DNA of 64,000 nucleotides, taken from assembly GCA_964036045.1 (NCBI GenBank), contig OZ038383.1, forward strand, positions 64,299,725 through 64,363,724, written 5' to 3'. The notes beneath the pieces are model-generated. The model worked only from the letters and a program-made list of their open reading frames with translations. It was not told the origin of the DNA and did not search any database. This document shows, piece after piece, positions 1 to 15,181 of the stretch. The stretch's first letter is position 1. The number at the start of each line of letters is the position of its first letter. The DNA comes from Eutreptiella sp. 'Long Island Sound 2002' (taxonomy: Eukaryota; Euglenozoa; Euglenophyceae; Eutreptiales; Eutreptiaceae). The position numbers were made by a program, and so were the translations under genes.

Positions 1-3000
1 GTGGCTAATTAATTCACGGAGGGACTGTACACCCCTCCCAAGTGGATAAATAATTCACGGAGGGACTGTACACCCCTCCCAAGAGGCTAAATAATTCACG
101 GAGGGACTGTACACCCCTCCCAAATGGCTAAAGGATTCACGGAGGGACTGTACACCCCTCCCAAGTGCCTAAATAATTCACGGAGGGACTGTACACCCCT
201 CCCAAGTGGCTAATTAATTCGCGGAGGGACTGTACACCCCTCCCAAGTGGATAAATAATTGGTGGAGGGACTGTACACCCCTCCCAAGTGGCTAAATAAT
301 TCACGGACCGACTGTACACCCCTCCCAAGAGGATAAATAATTCACGGAGGGACTGTACACCCCTCCCAAGTGGATAAAAAATTCACGAAGGGACTGTACA
401 CCCCTCCCAAGTGGCTAAATAATTCACGGAGGGACTGTACACCCCTCCCAAGTGGCTAAAGGATTCACGGAGGGACTGTACACCCCTCCCAAGTGCCTAA
501 ATAATTCACGCAGGGACTGTACACCCCTCCCAAGTGGATAAATAATTCACGGAGGGACCATACACCCCTCCCAGATGGCTAAATAATTCACGGAGGGATG
601 GTACACCCCTCCAAAGTGGCTAGATAATTCACGGAGGGACTGTACACGCCTCCCAAGTGGCTAAATAATTCACGGAGGGACTATACAGCTCTCCCAAGTG
701 GCTAAATAATTCACGGAGGGACTGTGCACCCCTCCGAAGTGGATAAATAATTCACGGAGGGATTGTACATCCCTCCAAAGTGGATAACTAATTCACGGAG
801 CGACTGTACACCACTCCAAAGTGGATAAATAAATCACGGAGGGATTGTACACCGCTCCCAAGTGGCTAAATAATTCACGGAGGGATTGTACACCCCTCCC
901 AAGTGGATAAATAATTCACGGAGGGAATGTACACCCCTCCCAAGTGGATAAATATTACACGGAGGGACTGTACACCCCTCCCAAGTGGTTAAAAAGTTCA
1001 CGGAGGACTGTACACCCCTCCCAAGTGGCTAAAAAATTCACGCAGGGACTGTGCACCCCTCCGAAGTGGATAAATAATTCACGGAGGGACTGTACACCCC
1101 TCCCAAGTGGCTAAAAAATTCACGGAGGGACTGTACACCCCTCCCAAGTGGATCAACAATTCACGGAGGGACTGTACACCCCTCCCAAGTGGCTAAATAA
1201 TTCACGGAGGGAGTGTACACCCCTCTGAAGTGGATAAATAATTCACGGAGGGACTGTACACCCCTCCCAAGTGGATAAATAATTCATGGAGGGACTGTAC
1301 ACCCCTCCCAAGTGGCAAAAATAATTCACGGAGGGATTGTACACCCCTCCCAAGTGGATAAACAATTCACGCAGGGACTGTACACCCCTCCAAAGTGGAT
1401 AAATGAATCACGGAGGGATTGTACACCCCTCCGGAGTGCCTAAACAATTCACGGAGGGACTGTACACGCCTCCGAAGTGGCTAAAAAATTCACAGAGGGA
1501 CTGTACACCCCTCCCAAGTGGCTAAAGAATTCACGGAGGGACACCCCTCCCAAGTGGCTAAATAATTCACGGAGGGACTGTACACCCCTCCCAAGTGGAT
1601 AAAGAATTCACGGAGGGACTGTACACCCCTCCCAGGTGGATAAATAATTCACGGAGGTGCTGTACACCCCTCCCAAGTGGCTAAATAATTCACGGAGGGA
1701 TTGTACACCCCTCCAAAGTGGATAAATAATTCACGGAGGGACTGTACACCCCTCCCAAGTGGCTAATTAATTGGCGGAGGGACTGTACACCCCTCCCAAG
1801 TGGATAAATAATTCACGGAGGGACTGTACACCCCTCCAAAGTGGATAAATAATTCACGGAGGGACTGTACACCCCTCCCAAGTGGCTAATTAATTCACGG
1901 AGGGACTGTACACCCCTCCCAAGTGGATAAATAATTCACGGAGGGACTGTACACCCCTCCCAAGTGGCTAAATAATTCACGGAGGGACTGTACAGCCCTC
2001 CCAAGTGGATAAATAATTCATGGAGGGACTGTACAGCCCTCGCAAGTGGCTAAATAATTCACGTGGGGTCTGTACACCCCTCCAACATGGATAAATAATT
2101 CAAGGAGGGATTGTACACCCCTCCCAAGTGGATAAACAATTCACGGAGGGACTGTACACCCCTCCCAAGTGGCTAAATAATTCACGGAGGGACTGTACAG
2201 CCCTCCCAAGTGGCTAAATTATTCACGGAGGGACTATACACCCCTCCAAAGTGGCTAAATAATTCATGGAGGGAGTGTACACCCCTCCGAAGCGGATAAA
2301 TAATTCACGGAGGGACTGTACACCCCTCCAAAGTGGATAAATAATTCACGGAGGGACCGTACACCCCTCCCAAGTGGATAAATAATTCACGGAGGGACTG
2401 TACACCCCTCCCAAGTGGCTAAAGGATTCACGGAGGGACTGTACACCCCTCCCAAGTGCCTAAATAATTCACGCAGGGACTGTACACCCCTCCCAAGTGG
2501 CTAAAGGAGTCACGGAGGGACTGTACACCCCTCCGAAGTGGATAAATAATTCACGGAGAGACTGTACACCCCTCCCAAGTGGCTAAATAATTCACGGAGG
2601 GACTGTACACCCCTCCCAAGTGGATAAATAATTCACGGAGGGACTGTACAGGCCTCGCAAGTGGCTAAATAATTCACGGGGGGTCGGTACACCCCTCCAA
2701 CATGGATAAATAATTCAAGGAGGGATTGTACACCCCTCCCAAGTGGATAAACAATTCACGGAGGGACTGTACACCCCTCCCAAGTGGCTAAATAATTCAC
2801 GGAGGGACTGTACACCCCTCCCAAGTGGCTAAATAATTCACGGAGGGACTATACACCCCTCCAAAGTGGCTAAATAATTCATGGAGGGAGTGTACACCCC
2901 TCCGAAGCGGATAAATAATTCACGGAGGGACTGTACACCCCTCCAAAGTGGATAAATAATTCACAGAGGGACGGTACACCCCTCCCAAGTGGCTAAATAA

Positions 3001-6000
3001 TTCACGGAGGGATTGTACACCCCTCCAAAGTGGATAAATAATTGGTGGAGGGACTGTACACCCCTCCCAAGTGGCTAAATAATTCACGGACCGACTGTAC
3101 ACCCCTCCCAAGAGGATAAATAATTCACGGAGGGACTGTAGGCCCCTCCCAAGTGGATAAATAATTCACGAAGGGACTGTACACCCCTCCCAAGTGGCTA
3201 AATAATTCACGGAGGGACTGTACACCCCTCCCAAGTGGCTAAAGGATTCACGGAGGGACTGTACACCCCTCCCAAGTGCCTAAATAATTCACGCAGGGAC
3301 TGTACACCCCTCCCAAGTGGATAAATAATTCACGGAGGGACCGTACACCCCTCCCAGATGGCTAAATAATTCACGGAGGGATGGTACACCCCTCCAAAGT
3401 GGCTAGATAATTCGCGGAGGGACTGTACACGCCTCCCAAGTGGCTAAATAATTCACGGAGGGACTGTACACCCCTCCCAAGTGGCTAAATAATTCACGGA
3501 GGGAGTGTGCACCCCTCCGAAGTGGATAAATAATTCACGGAGGGACTGTACACCCCTCCCAAGTGGCTAAAAAATTCACGGAGGGACTGTACACCCCTCC
3601 CAAGTGGATCAACAATTCACGGAGCGACTGTACACCCCTCCCAAGTGGCTAAATAATTCACGGAGGGAGTGTACACCCCTCTGAAGTGGATAAATAATTC
3701 ACGGAGGGACTGTACACCCCTCCCAAGTGGATAAATAATTCACGGAGGGACTGTACACCCCTCCCAAGTGGCAAAAATAATTCATGGAGGGATTGTACAC
3801 CCCTCCCAAGTGGATAAACAATTCACGCAGGGACTGTACACCCCTCCAAAGTGGATAAATAAATCACGGAGGGATTGTACACCCCTCCGAAGTGCCTAAA
3901 CAATTCACGGAGGGACTGTACACCCCTCCGAAGTGGATAAATAATTCACGGAGGGATTGTACATCCCTCCAAAGTGAATAACTAATTCACGGAGCGACTG
4001 TACACCACTCCAAAGTGGATAAATAAATCACGGAGGGATTGTACACCGCTCCCAAGTGGCTAAATAATTCACAGAGGGATTGTACACCTCTCCCGAGTGG
4101 ATAAATAATTCACGGAGGGAATGTACACCCCTCCCAAGTGGATAAATATTACAGGGAGGGACTGCACACCCCTCCCAAGTGGATAAACAATTCACCGAGG
4201 GACTGTACACCCCTCCCAAGTGGATAAAAAATTCACGGAGGGACTGTACACCCCTCCCAAGTGGATCAACAATTCACGGAGGGACTGTACACCCCTCGCA
4301 AGTGGCTAAATAATTCACGGAGGGAGTGTACACCCCTCTGAAGTGGATAAATAATTCACGGAGGGACTGTACACCCCTCCCAAGTGGATAAATAATTCAT
4401 GGAGGGACTGTACACCCCACCCAAGTGGCAAAAATAATTCACGGAGGGATTGTACACCCCTCCCAAGTGGATAAACAATTCACGCAGGGACTGTACACCC
4501 CTCCAAAGTGGATAAATAAATCACGGAGGGATTGTACACCCCTCCGGAGTGCCTAAACAATTCACGGAGGGACTGTACACGCCTCCGAAGTGGCTAAATA
4601 ATTCACGGAGGGACTGTACACCCCTCCCAAGTGGATAAATATTTCACTGAGGGACTGTACACCCCTCCAAAGTGGCTAAATAATTCACGGAGGGACTGTA
4701 CACCCCTCCCAAGTGGCTAAATAATTCACGGAGGGACACCCCTCCCAAGTGGCTAAATAATTCACGGAGGGACTGTACACCCCTCCCAAGTGGATAAATA
4801 ATTCACGGAGGGACTGTACACCCCTCCCAGGTGGATAAATAATTCACGGAGGTGCTGTACACCCCTCCCAAGTGGCTAAATAATTCACGGAGGGATTGTA
4901 CACCCCTCCAAAGTGGATAAATAATTCACGGAGGGACTGTACACCCCTCCCAAGTGGCTAATTAATTGGCGGAGGGACTGTACACCCCTCCCAAGTGGAT
5001 AAATAATTCACGGAGGGACTGTACACCCCTCCAAAGTGGATAAATAATTCACGGAGGGACTGTACACCCCTCCCAAGTGGCTAAATAATTCACGTGGGGT
5101 GTGTACACCCCTCCAACATGGATAAATAATTCAAGGAGGGATTGTACACCCCTCCCAAGTGGATAAACAATTCACGGAGGGACTGTACACCCCTCCCAAG
5201 TGGCTAAATAATTCACGGAGGGACTGTACACCCCTCCCAAGTGGCTAAATTATTCACGGAGGGACTATACACCCCTCCAAAGTGGCTAAATAATTCATGG
5301 AGGGAGTGTACACCCCTCCGAAGCGGATAAATAATTCACGGAGGGACTGTACACCCCTCCAAAGTGGATAAATAATTCACGGAGGGACCGTACACCCCTT
5401 CCAAGTGGCTAAATAATTCACGGAGGGATTGTACAGCCCTCCAAAGTGGATAAATAATTGGTGGAGGGACTGTACACCCCTCCCAAGTGGCTAAATAATT
5501 CACGGACCAACTGTACACCCCTCCCAAGAGGATAAATAATTCACGGAGGGACTGTACACCCCTCCCAAGTGGATAAATAATTCACGAAGGGACTGTACAC
5601 CCCTCCCAAGTGGCTAAATAATTTACGGAGGGACTGTACACCCCTCCCAAGTGGCTAAAGGATTCACGGAGGGACTGTACACCCCTCCCAAGTGCCTAAA
5701 TAATTCACGCAGGGACTGTACACCCCTCCCAAGTGGCTAAAGGAGTCACGCAGGGACTGTACACCCCTCCGAAGTGGATAAATAATTCACGGAGAGACTG
5801 TACACCCCTCCCAAGTGGCTAAATAATTCACGGAGGGACTGTACACCCCTCCCAAGTGGATAAATAATTCACGGAGGGACTGTACAGGCCTCGCAAGTGG
5901 CTAAATAATTCACGGGGGGTCGGTACACCCCTCCAACATGGATAAATAATTCAAGGAGGGATTGTACACCCCTCCCAAGTGGATAAACAATTCACGGAGG

Positions 6001-8500
6001 GACTGTACACCCCTCCCAAGTGGCTAAATAATTCACGGAGGGACTGTACACCCCTCCCAAGTGGCTAAATAATTCACGGAGGGACTATACACCCCTCCAA
6101 AGTGGCTAAATAATTCATGGAGGGAGTGTACACCCCTCCGAAGCGGATAAATAATTCACGGAGGGACTGTACACCCCTCCAAAGTGGATAAATAATTCAC
6201 AGAGGGACGGTACACCCCTCCCAAGTGGCTAAATAATTCACGGAGGGATTGTACACCCCTCCAAAGTGGATAAATAATTGGTGGAGGGACTGTACACCCC
6301 TCCCAAGTGGCTAGATAATTCACGGACCGACTGTACACCCCTCCCAAGAGGATAAATAATTCACGGAGGGACTGTAGGCCCCTCCCAAGTGGATAAATAA
6401 TTCACGAAGGGACTGTACACCCCTCCCAAGTGGCTAAATAATTCACGGAGGGACTGTACACCCCTCCCAAGTGGCTAAAGGATTCACGGAGGGACTGTAC
6501 ACCCCTCCCAAGTGCCTAAATAATTCACGCAGGGACTGTACACCCCTCCCAAGTGGATAAATAATTCACGGAGGGACCGTACACCCCTCCCAGATGGCTA
6601 AATAATTCACGGAGTGATGGTACACCCCTCCAAAGTGGCTAGATAATTCGCGGAGGGACTGTACACGCCTCCCAAGTGGCTAAATAATTCACGGAGGGAC
6701 TGTACACCTCTCCCAAGTGGCTAAATAATTCACGGAGGGACTGTGCACCCCTCCGAAGTGGATAAATAATTCACGGAGGGATTGTACATCCCTCCAAAGT
6801 GGATAACTAATTCACGGAGCGACTGTACACCACTCCAAAGTGGATAAATAAATCACGGAGGGATTGTACACCGCTCCCAAGTGGCTAAATAATTCACGGA
6901 GGGATTGTACACCCCTCCCAAGTGGATAAATAATTCACGGAGGGAATGTACAGCCCTCCCAAGTGGATAAATATTACACGGAGGGACTGTACACCCCTCC
7001 CAAGTGGTTTAAAAATTCACGGAGGACTGTACACCCCTCCCAAGTGGCTAAAAAATTCACGGAGGGAGTGTGCACCCCTCCGAAGTGGATAAATAATTCA
7101 CGGAGGGACTGTACACCCCTCCCAAGTGGCCAAAAAATTCACGGAGGGACTGTACACCCCTCCCAAGTGGATCAACAATTCACGGAGCGACTGTACACCC
7201 CTCCCAAGTGGCTAAATAATTCACGGAGGGAGTGTACACCCCTCTGAAGTGGATAAATAATTCACGGAGGGACTGTACACCCCTCCCAAGTGGATAAATA
7301 ATTCACGGAGGGACTGTACACCCCTCCCAAGTGGCAAAAATAATTCATGGAGGGATTGTACACCCCTCCCAAGTGGATAAACAATTCACGCAGGGACTGT
7401 ACACCCCTCCAAAGTGGATAAATAAATCACGGAGGGATTGTACACCCCTCCGAAGTGCCTAAACAATTCACGGAGGGACTGTACACCCCTCCGAAGTGGA
7501 TAAATAATTCACGGAGGGATTGTACATCCCTCCAAAGTGAATAACTAATTCACGGAGCGACTGTACACCACTCCAAAGTGGATAAATAAATCACGGAGGG
7601 ATTGTACACCGCTCCCAAGTGGCTAAATAATTCACAGAGGGATTGTACACCACTCCCGAGTGGATAAATAATTCACGGAGGGAATGTACACCCCTCCCAA
7701 GTGGATAAATATTACAGGGAGGGACTGCACACCCCTCCCAAGTGGATAAATGATTCACGGAGGGACTGTACATCCCTCGCAAGTGGCTAAATAATTCACG
7801 GAGGGACTGTACACCCCTCCGAAGTGGATAAATAATTCACAGAGGGACTGTACACCCCTCCGAAGTGGATAAATAATTCACGGAGGGACTGTACGCCCCT
7901 CCCAAGTGGATAAATGATTCACGGAGGGATTGTACACCCCTCCCAAGTGGCTAAACAATTCACCGAGGGACTGTACACCCCTCCCAAGTGGCTAAAAAAT
8001 TCACGGAGGGACTGTACATCCCTCCAAAGTGGCTAAATAATTCACGGAGGGACTGTACACCCCTCCCAAGTGGATAAATAATTCACGGAGGGACTGTACA
8101 CCCCTCCCAAGTGGATAAATAAGTCACGGAGGGACTGTACACCCCTCCCAAATGGCTAAATCATTCACGGAGGGATTGTACACCCCTCCAAAGTGGATAT
8201 ATAATTCACGGAGGGACTGTACACCCCGCCCAAGTGGATAAATGATTCACGGAGGGATTGTACACCCCTCCCAAGTGGCTAAAAAATTCAGGGAGGGACT
8301 GTACACCCCTCCAAAGTGGCTAAATAATTCACGGAGGGACTGTACACCCCTCCCAAGTGGCTAAATAATTCACGGAGGGATTGTACACCCCTCCAAAGTG
8401 GATAAATAATTCACGGAGGGACTGTACACCCCTCCCAAGTGGATAGATATTTCAAGGAGGGATTGTACACCCCTCCCAAGTGGCTAGATAATTCACGGAG
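1..8500 (+). repeat. Array A, left block: higher-order repeat of about 3.2-3.6 kb
   Basis: Groups of variant units recur in the same order. A distinctive three-unit group at 2,920 recurs at 6,156 (3,236 bp later), and one at 4,028 recurs at 7,591 (3,563 bp later). A shortened unit lacking the TGTACA segment appears at about 1,536 and again at about 4,731. A variant reading CCTCCAACATGGATAAAT recurs near 2,090, 2,695, 5,110 and 5,930. This shows duplication of multi-unit blocks rather than independent drift of single units. Confidence 0.8.
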
Positions 8501-10096
8501 GGACTGTACACCCCTCCGAAATGGATAAATAATTCACGGAGGGACTATACACCCCTCCCAAGTGGTTAAATGAGTACCAGAGGGACCGTACACCGCTCCG
8601 AAGTGGCTAAATAATTCGAAGAGGGATTGTACACCCCTCCCAAGTGGTTAAATAATTCACGGAGGGACTGTACACCCCTCCGAAGTGGATAAATAATTCA
8701 AGGAGGGATTGTACACCCCTCCCAAGTGGCTAGATAATTCACGGGGGGACTGTACACCCCTCCGAAGTGGATAAATCATTCACGGAGGGACTGTACACCC
8801 CTCCCAAGTGGATAAATAATTCACGGAGGTACTCTACACCCCTCCAAAGTGGATAAATAATACAAGGAGGGATTGTACACCCCTCCCAAGTGGATAAACA
8901 ATTCACGAGGGGACTGTACAACCCTCCGAAGTGGATAAATCATTCACGGAGGGATTGTACACCCCTCCAAAGTGGATAAATAATTCACGGAGGGACTGTA
9001 CACCCCTCCAAAGTGGCTAAATAATTCACGGAGGGATTGTACACCCCTGCCAAATAGAAGTGGATAAACAATTCACGGAGGGATTGCACACCCCTCCCAA
9101 GTGGATAAATACTTCACGGAGGGATTGCACACCCCTCCCTAGTGGCTAAATAATTCACGGAGGGATTGTACACCCCTCCCAAGTGGATAAATACTTCACG
9201 GAGGGACTGTACACCCCTCCCAAGTGGCTAAATAATTCACGGAGGGACTGTACACCCCTTCCAAGTGGCTAAATAATTCACGGAGGGACTGTACACTCCT
9301 CCAAAGGGGATAAAAATTTCACGGAGGGAATGTACACCCCTCCCAAGTGGCTAAATAATTCACGGAGGGACTGTACACCCCTCCGAAGTGGATAAATAAT
9401 TCACACAGGGACTGTACATCCCTCCCAAGTGGATAAATACTTCACGCGGACTGTACACTCCTCCCAAGTAGCAAAAATAATTCACGGAGGGATTGTACAC
9501 CCCTCCCAAGTGGATAAACCATTCACAGAGGGACTGTACACCCCTCCCAAGTGGCTAAAGAATTCACGGAGGGATTGTACACCCCTCCCAAACCGCTAAA
9601 TGATTCACGGAGGGATTGTAGACCCCTCCCAAGTGGCTAAATAATTCGGGGAGGGACTGTACACCCCTCCGAAGTGGCTAAAAAATTCACGGAGGGACTG
9701 TACACCCCTCCCAAGTGGATAAATAATTCACGGAGGGACTGTACACCCCTCCCAAGTGGATAAATACTTCACGGAGGGACTGTACACCCCTCCCAAGTGG
9801 CTAAATCATTCATGGAGGGACTGTACACTTCTCCCAAGTGGCTAGATAATTCACGGAGGGACTGTACACCCCTCCCAAGTGGCTAAATAATTCACGGAGG
9901 GACTGTACACCCCTCCCAAGTGGCTAAATCATTCACGGAGGGACTGTGCACCCCTCCGAAGTGGATAAAAAATTCACGGAGGGATTGTACAACCATCCAA
10001 ATTGGATAACTAATTCACGGAGCGGCTGTACACCACTCCCAAGTGGCTAAAAAATTCACGGAGGGATTGTACACCGCTCCCAAGTGGATAAATAAT

Positions 10097-12329
10097 TCAC
10101 GGAGGGAATGTACACCCCTCCCAAGTGGATAAATGATTCACGGAGGGACTGTACACCCCTCGCAAGTGGCTAAATAATTCACGGAGGGACTGTACACCCC
10201 TCCGAAGTGGAAAAATACTTGACGGAGGGACTGTACACCCCTCCCAAGTGGCTAAATAATTCACGGAGGGACTGTACACCTCTCCCAAGTAGATAAATAA
10301 TTCACGGAGGGACTGTACACCCCTCCAAAGTGGATAAATAATTCACGGAGGGATTGTACACCCCTCCCAAGTGGATAAACAATTCACGCAGGGACTGTAC
10401 AGCCCTCCCAAGTGGATAAATGATTCACGGAGGGACTGTACACCCCTCGCAAGTGGCTAAATAATTCACGGAGGGACCGTACACCCCTCGCAAGTGGCTA
10501 AATGATTCACGGAGGGACTGTACACCCCTCCGAAGTGGATAAATAATTGACGGAGGGACTGTACACCCCTCCCAAGTGGATAAACAATTCACGCAGGGAC
10601 TGTACAGCCCTCCCAAGTGGATAAATGATTCACGGAGGGACTGTACACCCCTCGCAAGTGGCTAAATAATTCACGGAGGGACTGTACACCCCTCCCAAGT
10701 GGATAAAGAATTCACGGAGGGACTGTACACCCCTCCCAAGTGGATAAATAATTCACGGAGGGATTGTACACCCCTCCAAAGTGGACAAATAATTCACGGA
10801 GGGACTGTACACCCCTCCCAAGTGGATAAATCATTCATGGAGGGACTATACACCCCTCCAAAGTGGATAAAAAATTCACGGAGGGACTGTACACCCCTCC
10901 CAAGTGGATAATTACTTCACGGAGGGATTGTACACCCCTCCCAAGTGGCTAAATAATTCACCGAGGGACTGTACACCCCTCCCAAGTGGCTAAATAATTC
11001 ACGGAGGGACTGTGCACGCCTCCGAAGTGGATAAATAATTCACGGAGGTATTGTACACCCCTCCAAAGTGGATAACTAATTCACGGAGCGACTGTACACC
11101 ACTCCAAAGTGGATAAATAAATCACGGAGGGATTGTACACCGCTCCCAAGTGGATAAATAATTCACGGAGGGACTGTACACCCCTCCCAAGTGGATAAAT
11201 ATTACACGGAGGGACTGTACACCCCTCCCAAGTGGTTAAATAATTCACGGAGGACTGTACACCCCTCCCAAGTGGCTAAATAATTCACGGAGGGACTGTG
11301 CACCCCTCCGAAGTGGATAAATAATTCACGGAAGGACTGTACACCCCTCCCAAGTGGCTAAATAATTCACGGAAGGACTGTACACCCCTCCCAAATGGCT
11401 AAAAAATTCACGGAGGCACTGTACACCCCTCCCAAGTGGATAAACAATTCACGGAGGGACTGTACACCCCTCCCAAGTGGCTAAATAATTCACGGAGGGA
11501 CTGTACACCCTTCCGAAGTGGATAAATAATTCACGGAGGGACTGTACACCCCTCCCAAGTGGATAAAGAATTCACGGAGGGACTGTACACCCCTCCCAAG
11601 TGGCAAAAATAATTCACGGAGGGATTGTACACCCCTCCCAAGTGGATAAACAATTCACGCAGGGACTGTACAGCCCTCCCAAGTGGATAAATGATTCACG
11701 GAGGGACTGTACACCCCTCGCAAGTGGCTAAATAATTCACGGAGGGACCGTACACCCCTCGCAAGTGGCTAAATAATTCACGGAGGGACTGTACACCCCT
11801 CCGAAGTGGATAAATAATTGACGGAGGGACTGTACACCCCTCCCAAGTGGATAAACAATTCACGCAGGGACTGTACAGCCCTCCCAAGTGGATAAATGAT
11901 TCACGGAGGGACTGTACACCCCTCGCAAGTGGCTAAATAATTCACGGAGGGACTATACACCCCTCCGAAGTGGAAAAATACTTGACGGAGGGACTGTACA
12001 CCCCTCCCAAGTGGCTAAATAATTCACGGAGGGACTGTACACCTCTCCCAAGTAGATAAATAATTCACGGAGGGACTGTACACCCCTCCAAAGTGGATAA
12101 ATAATTCACGGAGGGATTGTACACCCCTCCCAAGTGGATAAACAATTCACGCAGGGACTGTACAGCCCTCCCAAGTGGATAAATGATTCACGGAGGGACT
12201 GTACACCCCTCGCAAGTGGCTAAATAATTCACGGAGGGACTGTACACCCCTCCGAAGTGGATAAATAATTGACGGAGGCACTGTACACCCCTCCCAAGTG
12301 GCTAAATCATTCACGGAGGGACTGTACAC
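10097..12329 (+). repeat. Array A, middle block: 31-unit (1,271-bp) direct duplication
   Basis: The segment beginning near 10,425 is repeated beginning near 11,696. The offset is 1,271 bp, exactly 31 units of 41 bp. A 63-codon minus-strand reading frame over the two copies differs at only one or two positions, while neighbouring units differ far more. This indicates a recent in-register duplication, as expected from unequal crossover. Confidence 0.8.
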
Positions 12330-15181
12330 CCCTCCGCAGTGGATAAGTAATTCACGGAGGGACTGTACACCCCTCCCAAGTGGATAAATAATTCACGGAG
12401 GGATTGTACACCCCTCCCAAGTGGGTACATAATTCACGGAGGGACTGTACACCCCTCCGAAGTGGATAAATAATTCACGGAGGGACCGTACACCCCTCCC
12501 AAGTGGTTAAATGAGTAACAGAGGGACTGTACACCCCTCCGAAGTGGCTAAATAATTCACGGAGGGATGGTACACCCCTCCAAAGTGGATAAATAATTCA
12601 CGGAGGGACTGTACACCCCTCCAAAGTGGCTAAAGAATTCACGGAGGGATTGTACACCCCTCCCAAGGGGCTAGATAATTCACGGGGGGGCTGTACACCC
12701 CTCCGAAGTGGATAAATAATTCACGGAGGGACTGTACACTCCTCCCAAATGGATAAATAATTCACGGAGGGACTGTACACCCCTCCCAAGTGGATAAATA
12801 ATTCACGGAGGGACTGTACACCCCTCCCAAGTGGATATATAATTCACGGAGGGATTGTACACCCCTCCCAAGTGGCTAGATAATTCACGGAGGGACTGTA
12901 CACCCCTCCAAAGTGGATAAATAATTCACGGAGCGACTGTACACCCCTCCTCAGTGGTTAAATGAGTAACAGAGGGACTGTACACCGCTCCGAAGTGGCT
13001 AAATAATTCACGGAGGGATGGTACACCCCTCCAAAGTGGATAAATAATTCACGGAGGGACTGTACACCCCTCCAAAGTGGATAAAGAATTCACGGAGGGA
13101 CTGTACACCCCTCCAAAGTGGATAAATAATTCACGGAGGGACTGTACACCCCGCCCAAGTGGATAAATGATTCACGGAGAGACTGTACACCCCGCCCAAG
13201 TGGATAAATGATTCACGGAGGGATTGTACACCCCTCCGAAGTGGATAAATAATTCACGGAGGGACTGTACACCCCTCCCAAGTGGCTAAATCATTCACGG
13301 AGGGACTGTACACCCCTCCCAAGTGGATAAATAATTCACGGAGGGACTGTACACCCCTCCCAAGTGGCTAAATAATTCACGGAGGGATTGTACACCCCTC
13401 CCAAGTGGCTAGATAATTCACGGAGGGACTGTACACCCCTCCAAAGTGGATAAATAATTCACGGAGGGACTGTACACCCCTCCCAAGTGGTTAAATGAGT
13501 AACAGAGGGACTGTACACCCCTCCCAAGTGGCTAAAGAATTCACCGAGGGATGGTACACCCCTCCAAAGTGGATAAATAATTCACGGAGGGACTGTACAC
13601 CCCTCCAAAGTGGATAAATAATTCAAGGAGGGATTGTACACCCCTCCCAAGGGGCTAGATAATTCACGGGGGGACTGTACACCCCTCCGAAGTGGATAAA
13701 TAATTCACGGAGGGACTGTACACCCCTCCCAAGTGGATAAAAAATTCACGGAGGGATTGTACACCCCTCCCAAGTGGATAAATAAGTCACGGAGGGACTG
13801 TACACCCCTCCCAAATGGCTAAATAATTCACGGAGGGATTGTACACCCCTCCAAAGTGGATAAAAAATTCACGGAGGGACTGTACACCCCTCCAAAGTGG
13901 CTAAATAATTCACGGAGGAATTGTACACCCCTCCCAAGTGGCTAAATAATTCACGGAGGGATTGTACACCCCTCCCAAGTGGATAAATAATTCACGGAGG
14001 GACTGTACACCCCTCCGAAGTGGATAAATAATTCACGGAGGGACTGTACACCCCTCCCAAGTGGTGAAATGAGTAACAGAGGGACTGTACACCCCTCCGA
14101 ATTGGCTAAATAATTCACGGAGGGATTGTACACCCCTCCCAAGTGGATAAATAATTCATGGAGGGACTGTACACCCCTCCTAAGTGGATAAATAATTCAA
14201 CGAAGGATTGTACACCCCTCCCAAGTGGCTAAATAATTCACGGGGGGACTGTACACCCCTCCGAAGTGGATAAATGATTCACGGAGGGACTGTACACCCC
14301 TCCAAAGTGGATAAAGAATTCACGGAGGGACTGTACACCCCTCCAAAATAGATAAATAATTCACGGAGGGACTGTACACCCCTCCAAAGTGGATAAATAA
14401 TTCAAGGAGGGATTGTACACCCCTCCCAAGTGGCTAGATAATTCACGGAGGGACTGTACACCCCTCCCAAGTAGCAAAAATAATTCACGGAGGGATTGTA
14501 CACCCCTCACAAGTGGATAAACCATTCACGGAGGGACTGTACACCCCTCCCAAGTGGCTAAATAATTGACGGAGGGACTGTACACCCCTCCGAAGTGGAT
14601 AAATAATTCACGGAGGGACTGTACACCCCTCCCAAGTGGCTAAATAATTCACGGAGGGACTGTACACCCCTCCCAAGTGGATAAATAATTCACGGAGGGA
14701 CTGTACACCCCTCCAAAGTGGCTAAATAATTCACGGAGGGATTGTACACCCCTCCAAAGTGGATAAATAATTCACGCAGGGACTGTACACCCCTCCGAAG
14801 TGGATAAATAATTCACGAAGGGACTGTACACCCCCCCAAAGTGGATAAATAATTCACGGAGGGACTGTACACCCCTCCCAAGTGGATAAATACTTCACGG
14901 AGGGACTGTACACCCCTCCCAAGTGGCTAAATAATTCACGGAGGGATTGTACACCCCTCCAAAGTGGATAAATAATTCACGGAGGGACTGTACACCCCTC
15001 CAAAGTGGATAAATCATTCATGGAGGGACTATACACCCCTCCAAAGAGGAGAAAAAATTCACGGAGGGACTGTACACCCCTCCCAAGTGGATAAATAATT
15101 CACGGAGGGATTGTACACCCCTCCCAAGTGGCTAGATAATTCACGGAGGGACTGTACACCCCTCCCAAGTGGCTAAATGAT

